NCBI RefSeq assembly: GCF_030813695.1
Contig: NZ_JAUSVA010000002.1
Coordinates: 7,277,501-7,341,500 of the forward strand
From: Kitasatospora herbaricolor
GTDB lineage: Bacteria > Actinomycetota > Actinomycetes > Streptomycetales > Streptomycetaceae
Reading direction: 5' to 3'
DNA length: 64,000 nt
In this document: one piece after another, positions 26,847 through 33,574 of the stretch
How the letters are laid out: every line of letters starts with the position of its first letter
Position numbering within the stretch: position 1 is the stretch's first letter
Notes under the pieces: generated by a model
What the model was told of the DNA's origin: nothing
Seen by the model: only the letters and a program-made list of their open reading frames with translations
Database searches by the model: none
Position numbers and translations under genes: made by a program

Positions 26847-28865
26847 ATGGATCAGCAGGAGCACGGGGCCGGCACCGTCAGGGTGCCCGGCGGCACGTCG
26901 GACGGGCGCACGGGCGGGGCGGGGCTGGGCGCCACCGACGCCTGCGTCGCCGTGCGCGACAGCCGTCCTGACGGCGTACCGGGCGGGCTCCCCGGCGAGC
27001 GGCCGGCGGCCGGCCGGGCCCCGGGCCCGGCGGGCCTGGACGGCACCCCCGACCCCGGCCTGCTCCGGCTGGCCGGCTGGTTCGCCGAGGCCTCCGACGA
27101 GAGCGCCCACGACCTCTTCACCGCCGCCTTCGGCCTCTACGGCGCCCGGCACTTCGGCGCCCGGCACGGCGCCGCCGGCGGCCCGCAGGCACCCGGCCCG
27201 CGCCCGCCCGTCGCCGCACCCGATGCGCCCGCCTCCGATGCGCCCGCCTCCGATGCGCCCGCCTCCGATGCGCTCGCCTCCGACGCGCCGGGAGCCACCG
27301 GCACCGTCAGCTGGTGGCACGGTCCCAGCGCGCACGCCCCCGTCGCCCGGCTGGTCCGCGAGGCCCGGCCGTTGCCCGGCCTGCGCCGGGCGCGCCGCAC
27401 CGCCGGGGGCGCGGTGCAGGCCGCCGTCCCGGCCGGCGGCGGCCGCCGCGGCAAGCACCGCAAGCCGGAGCCCGCCCCGGCCCCCGCCGGTCCGCAGGAG
27501 CGCTCGGCCGCGGCCGAGCGCCGGATCGCCGCCCGGCTGCTGCTCGCCCACCCGCTGATCACGGCGGCCGGCCCGCACGGCGAGGGCTTCCCGCTGATCC
27601 GCCGTCACCGCGACTGGCTGACCGAACGGTTCGACACCCTGCTGGGCTACCGCCTGGTGGTGGGCCCCTGGCACGCCCGCCTCGGCAAGGCCGGGCTCGG
27701 ACCGGGCGGTGGCCGCCGGCTGGAGCACCCCGGCAGCGGCACGCCGTTCACCCCCGGCGAGTACGCCCAGCTCGCCGTCGCGCTGTCCGTCCTGGTCGAC
27801 GCCCCCGAGCGGCTGCCGCTGGGGCGGCTGGTCGCGGCGGTCCGGGCGGCCTCCCCGCTGCCGGGCGCCGGGCGCGGTCCCGGCCCCGAGGCCGACCTGG
27901 CCGGGGCGTTGCGGGTGCTGACCGACTGGCAGGTGCTCAGCGCCACCGGCAGCGGCCTGGACACGCTCGACCCGACCGCCGAGCTGACCGTCGACCAGGA
28001 GCTGGCGCGCGCGCTGCCGGCCGGGCCGCCCGCGCTCGCCGCCGACGCCGAGGACCTGGTCCGCCGGGCGGCCGAGACCGCCGACCCCGGCACCGCCGTC
28101 CGCCGCCGGCTCGCCGAGACCCCCGTGGTGCTCCACGACGACCTGCCCGGGGCCGAGCGGGCCTGGCTGGCCGGGCAGTGGCACACGGTGGCCGGGACCT
28201 TCGCCGACTTCCTCGGGCTGGAGGCCGAACTCCGCACCGAGGGCGTGGCCCTGCTCGACCCCGCCGACGAGCTCACCGACCTCGCGCTGCCCGGCACCGG
28301 CACCCTCGCCCGGGCGGCCCTGCTGCTGGTGGAACGCCTGGTCGAGGAGCTGCGCCCGCTGCCCGGCGAGCCCACGGCGCCCGCGGTGCCGATACCCGAC
28401 GCCCTGATAGACGGGGCCCTCGGCGACATCGCCGACGAGTACGGCCTGCGGGCCGGCTGGCGCCGCGACTACCTCGCCGACCGGACGGCGCTGCGCCGCG
28501 ACGCGCTCGACCTGCTGGCCCGGATGGGCCTGATCGCGCCCACCCCGCGCGGCACCTATCCGCCCGGCTGGCTGCTGCGCGCCCCCGCGGCCCGCTACGC
28601 CCCGGAGGCGGAGCTGCTGCCCGCGCCGGGCACCGGCCGGCACTCCCGCCGGGACGGCGAGGACTGCGCCGACGACGACGACCCGGGCGGGGATCCGGGC
28701 GGGTACGACGGGATGAGCGGGTACGAGGACCAGGCACCGTACGGGGACGCGGCGGCGTTCCCCGCTCCGGGCCGGGCGGAGCGGCCGGCCCGGACGGGTC
28801 AGGCGCAGGCCGTCGTCCCGCCGGCCCGCGGGCCTTCGGAGCGGCCGCAGGAGCTCCCGGCCTGA
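26847..28865 (+). CDS. Orphan DUF2398 (TIGR02678) protein with a DUF2397 C-terminus-like N-terminal part
   Basis: 672 residues. Region about 222-530 reads like DUF2398/TIGR02678: AERRIAARLLLAHPLI, RRHRDWL, PFTPGEYAQLAVALSVL, VVLHDDLPGAERAWL and GVALLDPADELTDLALPGTG. Region about 70-185, with LAGWFAEASDESAHDLF, FGLYGARHFG and SWWHGPSAHAPV, resembles the C-terminal part of DUF2397/TIGR02677. A Pro/Ala-rich linker with a DAPAS repeat and a charged tail follow. As I recall, both families belong to a Wadjet-type SMC system (JetA and JetB), where DUF2398 is a winged-helix partner of an SMC-kleisin complex. No SMC (JetC) or nuclease (JetD) gene lies nearby. Function of the stand-alone protein is unknown. 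Confidence 0.78.
   Translation: MDQQEHGAGTVRVPGGTSDGRTGGAGLGATDACVAVRDSRPDGVPGGLPGERPAAGRAPGPAGLDGTPDPGLLRLAGWFAEASDESAHDLFTAAFGLYGARHFGARHGAAGGPQAPGPRPPVAAPDAPASDAPASDAPASDALASDAPGATGTVSWWHGPSAHAPVARLVREARPLPGLRRARRTAGGAVQAAVPAGGGRRGKHRKPEPAPAPAGPQERSAAAERRIAARLLLAHPLITAAGPHGEGFPLIRRHRDWLTERFDTLLGYRLVVGPWHARLGKAGLGPGGGRRLEHPGSGTPFTPGEYAQLAVALSVLVDAPERLPLGRLVAAVRAASPLPGAGRGPGPEADLAGALRVLTDWQVLSATGSGLDTLDPTAELTVDQELARALPAGPPALAADAEDLVRRAAETADPGTAVRRRLAETPVVLHDDLPGAERAWLAGQWHTVAGTFADFLGLEAELRTEGVALLDPADELTDLALPGTGTLARAALLLVERLVEELRPLPGEPTAPAVPIPDALIDGALGDIADEYGLRAGWRRDYLADRTALRRDALDLLARMGLIAPTPRGTYPPGWLLRAPAARYAPEAELLPAPGTGRHSRRDGEDCADDDDPGGDPGGYDGMSGYEDQAPYGDAAAFPAPGRAERPARTGQAQAVVPPARGPSERPQELPA
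27222..27281 (+). repeat. 15-bp in-frame tandem repeat (4 copies) inside the DUF2398 gene
   Basis: GATGCGCCCGCCTCC at 27222, 27237 and 27252, and a one-base variant at 27267. It encodes DAPAS units in the linker between the two domains. Length variation between strains is likely. Confidence 0.9.
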
Positions 28866-28962
28866 GCCAGACCGCAGGACGTCCGGCCCCGGGCGGGCGA
28901 GCGGTGACCGCGGGCCCGCGCCGACTTGCGGGCCGCGGCCGGGCCGCGGACCGGCCGCGGGC

Positions 28963-29148
28963 TCACCGCGCGGCGGTGGCGACCGAGTCGTGGCGGACGG
29001 TCTCGACGGTGGCGCCGACCCCCAGGGCGCCGAGTGCGACCGAGGCGGCGACCGCGGCGCAGGCGAGGAACCGGCGGTGGCGCTTGGGCAGCGGGAAGCG
29101 CTGGTCCTGAGTGGTGGACAGAGGCTGGGCGTTCATGTCAGAAAGCAT
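28963..29148 (-). CDS. Small single-pass membrane protein, unknown
   Basis: 61 residues, or 57 if translation starts at the internal ATG at 29136. A basic stretch PKRHRRF precedes one hydrophobic helix of about 20 residues (AAVAASVALGALGVGA), and a short hydrophilic tail follows. No ribosome site is strong; GGA lies near the first ATG. No family is recognised. It is kept because its composition and topology are those of a real small membrane protein and the upstream region is A+T-richer like a promoter. Confidence 0.5.
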   Translation of the reverse strand: MLSDMNAQPLSTTQDQRFPLPKRHRRFLACAAVAASVALGALGVGATVETVRHDSVATAAR

Positions 29149-29337
29149 TCCAGCGCACCGTTAAACCATGACTACACGCGGGTGAAGTCTGGACGGGGGC
29201 CGGACGTCGGTGCAGTGCGGTCACCCGGACGGCGGCCGTCCGCCCCGGCAGGGGTCGCGGCGGCCCCCGCGTCCGCCCCCGCCGGGGTTCCGTCGTACAC
29301 CCCGTACGGTCACCGGTGATCGGGTAGTGTGGCGGCA

Positions 29338-29375
29338 GCCGGGAGTCACCCGGCACCTGCTCCGGTCCACGGAGC
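29338..29375 (+). promoter_or_regulatory. Two consecutive hairpins in the HemK-like gene leader
   Basis: GCCGGG-AGTCA-CCCGGC at 29338-29354 and GCTCCG-GTCCA-CGGAGC at 29359-29375. They lie directly upstream of the strong ribosome site at 29385-29393. Confidence 0.5.
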
Positions 29376-29399
29376 GAACGGACGAAGGAGGTGGGACCC

Positions 29400-29462
29400 A
29401 TCACCGCTGTGTCAGGTCGGGTGCTCCCCTCCCGCGACCGGGCGGTCCGACCGTACAGGTGA
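29400..29462 (+). CDS. Possible 20-codon leader peptide with ATC or GTG start
   Basis: AAGGAGGTG at 29385-29393 is close to a full match to the 16S rRNA tail, yet at normal spacing the codon is ATC (29400). In that frame, 20 sense codons precede TGA at 29460-29462; an in-frame GTG occurs at 29409. CCCCTCCC at 29426-29433 could base-pair with the ribosome site. It ends 37 bp before the methyltransferase GTG. It may be a regulatory leader rather than a functional peptide. Confidence 0.35.
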   Translation: MTAVSGRVLPSRDRAVRPYR

Positions 29463-29499
29463 CCGCGGGAGCGCCCATCGGCGTTCCGAAAGGTTTCTC

Positions 29500-30294
29500 G
29501 TGTCGGCTCCAGCTTCCTTCCCCGCCTTCTCCGCCCTCGTCACCAGGCTCCGTGCCGCCGGCTGCGTCTTCGCCGAGGACGAGGCGCGCCTGCTCCGCTC
29601 CGCCGCCACCACCCCGGGCGAACTCGCCGCGATGGTGGAGCGCCGTGCCTCCGGCCTTCCGCTCGAACACGTCATCGGCTGGGCGGAGTTCTACGGCCTG
29701 CGGATCGCCGTGGACGGCGGTGTCTTCGTCCCCCGCCGCCGTACCGAGTTCCTGATCGAACGGGCGGTGGCGCTCGCCCGCCCCGGCGCCCTGGTCGTCG
29801 ACCTCTGCTGCGGCTCCGGCGCGCTGGGCGCCGCGCTGGCCGCCGCGCTCGGCGGCATGGTCGAACTCCACGCCGCCGACATCGACCCGGCCGCGGTGCG
29901 CTGCGCCCGGCGCAACATCGCGGCGGCCGGCGGCCGGGCCTACCAGGGCGACCTCTTCGACCCGCTGCCCGGCGCCCTGCGCGGCCGGGTCGACCTCCTG
30001 CTCGCCAACGTGCCGTACGTGCCCACCGAGGAGGTGGAACTGCTGCCCGCCGAGGCCCGGTTGCACGAGGCACGGGTGGCGCTCGACGGCGGCGCCGACG
30101 GGCTCGACGTGCTGCGCAGGGTGACCGCCGAGGCGGCGCGCTGGCTGGCCCCGGGCGGCCACCTGCTCTTCGAGACCGGTGAGCACCAGGTGCCCGGCGC
30201 GGTGCGCACCGTGGAGGCCGGCGGACTGGTCGCGGAGGTGGCCGAGTGCGAGGAGCGCTACGCCGTGGTCGTGACGGGGACCCGGCCGGCCTGA
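29500..30294 (+). CDS. HemK/PrmC-related protein-(glutamine-N5) methyltransferase, unknown target
   Basis: 264 residues. The N-terminal helical domain is followed by a Rossmann methyltransferase: VVDLCCGSGALGAALA is the SAM loop, ADIDPAAVRCARRN follows, and the active-site motif reads NVPY where PrmC has NPPY. GTGs: the GTG at 29500 follows GAAAGG by 6 bases; upstream in-frame codons are unsupported. True PrmC methylates the GGQ glutamine of release factors. This looks like the separate PrmC-related family (TIGR03704 type) found beside a canonical prmC elsewhere in the genome. Confidence 0.88.
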   Translation: MSAPASFPAFSALVTRLRAAGCVFAEDEARLLRSAATTPGELAAMVERRASGLPLEHVIGWAEFYGLRIAVDGGVFVPRRRTEFLIERAVALARPGALVVDLCCGSGALGAALAAALGGMVELHAADIDPAAVRCARRNIAAAGGRAYQGDLFDPLPGALRGRVDLLLANVPYVPTEEVELLPAEARLHEARVALDGGADGLDVLRRVTAEAARWLAPGGHLLFETGEHQVPGAVRTVEAGGLVAEVAECEERYAVVVTGTRPA

Positions 30295-30315
30295 CGCGGC
30301 TCCTCCCGCTCGGCC

Positions 30316-30369
30316 GGCCTCACTCGCCCGGACGGCCTCACTCGCCCGGACGGCCCCACCCGCCCGGAC
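30316..30369 (+). repeat. 18-bp tandem repeat, 3 copies, after the methyltransferase gene
   Basis: GGCCTCACTCGCCCGGAC at 30316 and 30334, then a variant at 30352. The last copy forms the left arm of the terminator hairpin. Confidence 0.85.
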
Positions 30370-30392
30370 GGGCCGTCCTGCCTGTCCGGGCG
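30361..30392. terminator. Bidirectional terminator-like hairpin
   Basis: CGCCCGGAC (30361-30369) pairs with GTCCGGGCG (30384-30392). It lies between convergent stops at 30294 and 30410. Confidence 0.6.
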
Positions 30393-30409
30393 GCCGATCG
30401 GGCAGGGCG

Positions 30410-31585
30410 TCAGCCGGTCGGGCCGGCCGTCGGCGGACCCGCTGCCGGTGCGGCGTCCGCCGACGGGCCGGCTGCCGGTGAGCCCGTGGAAGCCGCCGGG
30501 GGAGTGCCGCTCCCGGACGGCGTGCCGGTGTCGGTCGGGTCCGGCCAGGGCTGGTGGGCCGGGTCGTTGTAGACGCCGGTGCAGCCGCGCCCGCCCGGCT
30601 GGACCCCGCAGACCTGCAGGGTGGTGTCCGAGCCGCTGGCGTCGACCATCGCCGAGTAGTTGTCGTACCCCCAGTGGATCTCGGCGGTCTGCTGCTGGCC
30701 GCTGTTGGTGGTGATGGTCGCCGTGTCCTTCGGCGCCCCCTGCTTGATGGCCGCCCAGGCGGCCAGACATCGCTGGCTGTAGCGGAGGTAGATGATCCGC
30801 TCGCCGATGTTGCCGGTCAGCAGGGTGCGGGCGTCCACGGCGCAGCCGCTGGCCTGCGGGTCCTTGCCGACGCAGCCGACCCCCTGGCAGGGCGGTGCCA
30901 CGGCCGGTGCCGGGTGGCCGGTGGCGGTGGCGGACGGTGTCGCGTCGTGCCCGGCCGAGGTGCTCCACGGCGGCGTGTCCCTGAGCAGGAGGGCGACCAG
31001 GAGGGCGGCGAGGGCGCCGACCGCCACCAGCGCGTACCGCAGCCGGCGGCGCGGGCGCCGGCCCGGCCGCCCGGGCTCGGGCCCGGCCTTCGCGGCCTTC
31101 GCTGGGCTGTCCTCCCCCTCGGGGGGCCGGAGCGGACCGGTGGGTTCCGGCGCCGCCGGGCCTTCGACTGCGGTGGCCTCCCCGGCCTCCCCGGCCTCCG
31201 CCGGCTCCGCGGCCACCCCCACAGCCGGCCCCGCAGGCACGTCCGCTCCCGGCTCCGCCGCTCCCGGCCGGTGGGGCGCGGCCGGCTCCAGGTCGGACGC
31301 CCCGGGCGGCGAGGAGGACGACTCCTCGGCCAGCGCCTTCTCGTACAGGGTCGTGAGGAGGGCGGAATCCGTGCCCGAGGCCTTCACGAGGCTGTCCAGC
31401 GCCTGCCTGGTTATCAGCCGCTTTCCGTTCAGCCACCGTTCCCACGACGCTTTGCTGAAATGCGTGCGCCGGGCCGTCTCGGCGAGTGACCAGCCGTTCG
31501 CGTCCTTGATCTCCCTGAGAGCCCGGACGAGCAAACGCGTCGATTCGGACATCTCGTCGGGAAGCGGTCTCCAGGTGGAACTCAT
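30410..31585 (-). CDS. Membrane-tethered HTH protein with extracytoplasmic DUF2690 domain
   Basis: About 391 residues. An XRE-like helix-turn-helix at about 15-75 (WSLAETARRTHFSKASWERWLNG) is followed by an Ala/Pro/Glu-rich linker. A basic stretch RRPRRRLR then precedes one transmembrane helix at about 185-205, and a DUF2690-type domain with paired cysteines (PCQGVGCVG, SGCAVDA, YSQRCLAAW) lies outside the membrane. A Pro/Thr/Gly tail ends it. The layout suggests direct signalling from outside to DNA. The start is ambiguous between 31585 and 31552. It is divergent from the I36 inhibitor gene across a repeated operator-like motif. Confidence 0.85.
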   Translation of the reverse strand: MSSTWRPLPDEMSESTRLLVRALREIKDANGWSLAETARRTHFSKASWERWLNGKRLITRQALDSLVKASGTDSALLTTLYEKALAEESSSSPPGASDLEPAAPHRPGAAEPGADVPAGPAVGVAAEPAEAGEAGEATAVEGPAAPEPTGPLRPPEGEDSPAKAAKAGPEPGRPGRRPRRRLRYALVAVGALAALLVALLLRDTPPWSTSAGHDATPSATATGHPAPAVAPPCQGVGCVGKDPQASGCAVDARTLLTGNIGERIIYLRYSQRCLAAWAAIKQGAPKDTATITTNSGQQQTAEIHWGYDNYSAMVDASGSDTTLQVCGVQPGGRGCTGVYNDPAHQPWPDPTDTGTPSGSGTPPAASTGSPAAGPSADAAPAAGPPTAGPTG

Positions 31586-31883
31586 CGGGAATGTCACACT
31601 CCAGTCGAAATCGGAAAGCGGATGCTGACGCTCCGTCAAAATGCCTGCGCACTTCGGGATACGAGCGTCTCAATATCGGGCCGACTGCGTCTCAACATAC
31701 AGATCAGGGGCTTGAGACGCTCCGCGAAGTCTCAAAGATCCCGTGCCCCCTCGAACTCCGGTTCACCGCTGGGCCAGAGTTGTCGCCGTCGGGCAGGGAA
31801 CGGCCCGGGCACATGGCATCGAAGTCGTTCCGCGCTCCTGACAAATGCGGACGACTCCGAATTCCGAACCGAAAGGCATCACA
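31586..31883. other. 298-bp divergent region with operator array
   Basis: A+T-richer than its surroundings. It carries the GTCTCAA motif array (31665-31735) and must hold promoters for both the HTH/DUF2690 gene and the I36 inhibitor gene. GAAAGG lies just before the inhibitor ATG. Confidence 0.65.
31665..31735. promoter_or_regulatory. Operator-like array: four copies of GTCTCAA
   Basis: GCGTCTCAA at 31665-31673 and 31687-31695 (22 bp apart, about two helical turns), its inverse TTGAGACGC at 31712-31720, and GTCTCAA at 31729-31735. They sit midway between divergent genes, one of which encodes an XRE-type DNA-binding domain, the natural candidate to bind them. Confidence 0.6.
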
Positions 31884-32300
31884 ATGAACATGAAGAAGGC
31901 GGCTGCTGTTCTGGCTGCGGCGACCCTTGGTGTCGTGATTCTCGGGACGGCCACGCCGGCCCTCGCGAGCAGTGGCGGCTGCGTCTCCGGTGACGCCTGC
32001 CTCTACTACAGCCCGGGTCTCGGCGGGGCCAAGTTCGGCAAGGGCGAGGCCGGCAACTACAGCGGTGTGTTCGGTGGCGGGGGCGCCGGCAACGGCCAGG
32101 CCGTGCTGAACAACGCCGCCTCGGTCTGGAACATGGACCCGAACTTCAACCTGCGGGTCCACTACCGCGAGTACAGCATCCGCAACTCCGGCCCCAACCA
32201 GTACATCCCGCGCAACCAGTGGGCCAACCTGGGCGCCGTCCCGTGGAACGGCGGCTCGGTCAACATGCGCAACAACAACCACTCCCAGAGCTGGGAGTAG
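31884..32300 (+). CDS. Secreted peptidase inhibitor, family I36
   Basis: 138 residues. A signal peptide (MNMKK then hydrophobic, cleavage after TPALA) leads into a small beta-sandwich protein. CVSGDACLYYSPGLGGAKF is typical of the I36 family, whose prototype is the streptomycete metalloproteinase inhibitor SMI, a crystallin-like fold. It would protect secreted proteins or the producer's wall from metalloproteases. The ATG at 31884 follows GAAAGG. It ends in a strong terminator, so it is monocistronic. Confidence 0.88.
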   Translation: MNMKKAAAVLAAATLGVVILGTATPALASSGGCVSGDACLYYSPGLGGAKFGKGEAGNYSGVFGGGGAGNGQAVLNNAASVWNMDPNFNLRVHYREYSIRNSGPNQYIPRNQWANLGAVPWNGGSVNMRNNNHSQSWE

Positions 32301-32313
32301 TCCGGCCCTGACC

Positions 32314-32357
32314 GGGTGCCGCGCCGTCCGCGTCGAGCGGCGGGCGGCGCGGCACCC
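32314..32357 (+). terminator. Terminator after the I36 inhibitor gene
   Basis: Perfect 13-base arms GGGTGCCGCGCCG (32314-32326) and CGGCGCGGCACCC (32345-32357), starting 14 bp after the stop. Confidence 0.75.
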
Positions 32358-32424
32358 GCCCGGCCCCGTCAGGACCAGTTGCGGTCGCCGTTCGACCGGC
32401 GAGCCGGCGCACAAGGAGTTCCAG

Positions 32425-33384
32425 ATGACGTCCCCCCGCCGGGCCCGTTCGGCACCGGCCCTGCTGCTGACCCTCCTCGCCCTCGCGGCCGCCGGGTGCT
32501 CCGCCGGCCCCGGCGCTCCGCAGGCCCGTCCGTCCGCCACCACGCTGTCGCCGATGGACCCTCCGCCGATCGGCGACGTCCCCCGGTTGACCCGGGTCGA
32601 CGACCGGAGCCTGCCGGTCGAGGCGTACCTGCTCACGGGGGAGCAGTTCCGGAGCTTCGACGCGGCGCAGAGCAAGCTGGCCACCGGCTGCCTGCGGGAG
32701 TACGGGCTGGCCTACACCCGGGCGCCCGGGTCCGCCACGGCGGCCGAGACCCAGACCACCCACCGGTACGACCCGGTCGATCCCGCCGACGTGGCGGTCA
32801 ACGGGTACCACTCGCCCGATCCCGCGGCCGGGACCAAGCCCTCCGGCGCCCCCTCGATCGACCCGGACGTGCTGACCGTGCTCGGCAGCGGTCTGGGCCC
32901 GGACGGCAGGTCCGCCCAAGGGGCCCCGACCGAGTTCCACGGCAAGCCGCTCCCGGCGGGCGGCTGCCTCGGGGGCGCCCAGCAGCGGCTGACCGCGCAG
33001 GGCGGGACGGGCCGGGACGCCGATGTGGCGGTGGCGGTGAACTTCGAGGGCTTCGAACGCTCGATGGCCGACCCCCGGGTCAAGGAGGTCTTCCAGGCCT
33101 GGTCGGCCTGCATGAAGGAGCGCGGCTACTCCTACCCCACGCCCGGCGACGCCCTGAAGGACGCCCGATGGGGGGCCGCCGCCGGGCCGTCCGCCGAGGA
33201 GATCGCCACCGCCACCGCCGACGTCGACTGCAAGGCCCGCACCAATGTGGTCGGCGTCTGGTTCACCGTCGAGGCGGCCTACGAGGGCGAGCTGATCCGC
33301 CGCCACCAGGCGGAGCTGACGGCGGTCAAGGCCGGCAACGACGCCATGACGGCGCTGGCCCGCTCGGTCCTCGCGGCCGGCTGA
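32425..33384 (+). CDS. Putative lipoprotein, unknown function
   Basis: 319 residues. Signal peptide with lipobox AAGC (Cys at about 25), then a Pro/Ser-rich linker and a mostly alpha-helical region with four further cysteines: TGCLREYGL, GGCLGGAQQR, WSACMKERGY and DVDCKAR. These could form two disulfides. WSACMKERGYSYPTP is a pattern I associate with streptomycete lipoproteins of unknown role. AAGGAG precedes the ATG. It lies between two other exported proteins, but gaps of 120-190 bp argue against a tight operon. Confidence 0.82.
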   Translation: MTSPRRARSAPALLLTLLALAAAGCSAGPGAPQARPSATTLSPMDPPPIGDVPRLTRVDDRSLPVEAYLLTGEQFRSFDAAQSKLATGCLREYGLAYTRAPGSATAAETQTTHRYDPVDPADVAVNGYHSPDPAAGTKPSGAPSIDPDVLTVLGSGLGPDGRSAQGAPTEFHGKPLPAGGCLGGAQQRLTAQGGTGRDADVAVAVNFEGFERSMADPRVKEVFQAWSACMKERGYSYPTPGDALKDARWGAAAGPSAEEIATATADVDCKARTNVVGVWFTVEAAYEGELIRRHQAELTAVKAGNDAMTALARSVLAAG

Positions 33385-33464
33385 GACGCGCGGGGGCGCC
33401 GCCCCGACTCCGACCCGCACGCGCTCCGACCCGCGCCCAGTCCGGTCCGCGCTCCCGGGCCTCT

Positions 33465-33497
33465 GCCGTCGCGCCGTCGCGCCGTCGCGCCCTCGCG
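33465..33497 (+). repeat. 8-bp tandem repeat (GCCGTCGC), about 4 copies
   Basis: Short microsatellite-like run in the 190-bp gap before the endolysin-like gene. It carries no other visible signal. Confidence 0.7.
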
Positions 33498-33574
33498 CCC
33501 GACCGGTGCGCCGCCGCACGCCCGCACCCACCCGTCCCGGAACCGCCGGGAGAACGAGGAAGAGAGAGAACCCC

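Larger units (their letters stand above)
29149..29499. other. 351-bp leader region of the HemK-like gene
   Basis: Holds a possible -10 (TAGTGT, 29325-29330), two small hairpins, a near-perfect ribosome site not followed by ATG, and a 20-codon frame (see separate entries). The first 170 bases carry no recognisable signal beyond the promoter of the minus-strand small gene. Confidence 0.5.

Noticed and set aside
26847-28865. A complete Wadjet defence system
   Set aside because: Only DUF2397/DUF2398-like parts are present. No SMC-like ATPase or nuclease gene is found in the window.
30316-30369. Three 18-bp tandem copies as a possible CRISPR-like array
   Set aside because: The copies are directly adjacent with no spacers and no cas genes are near. 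Simple tandem repeat.
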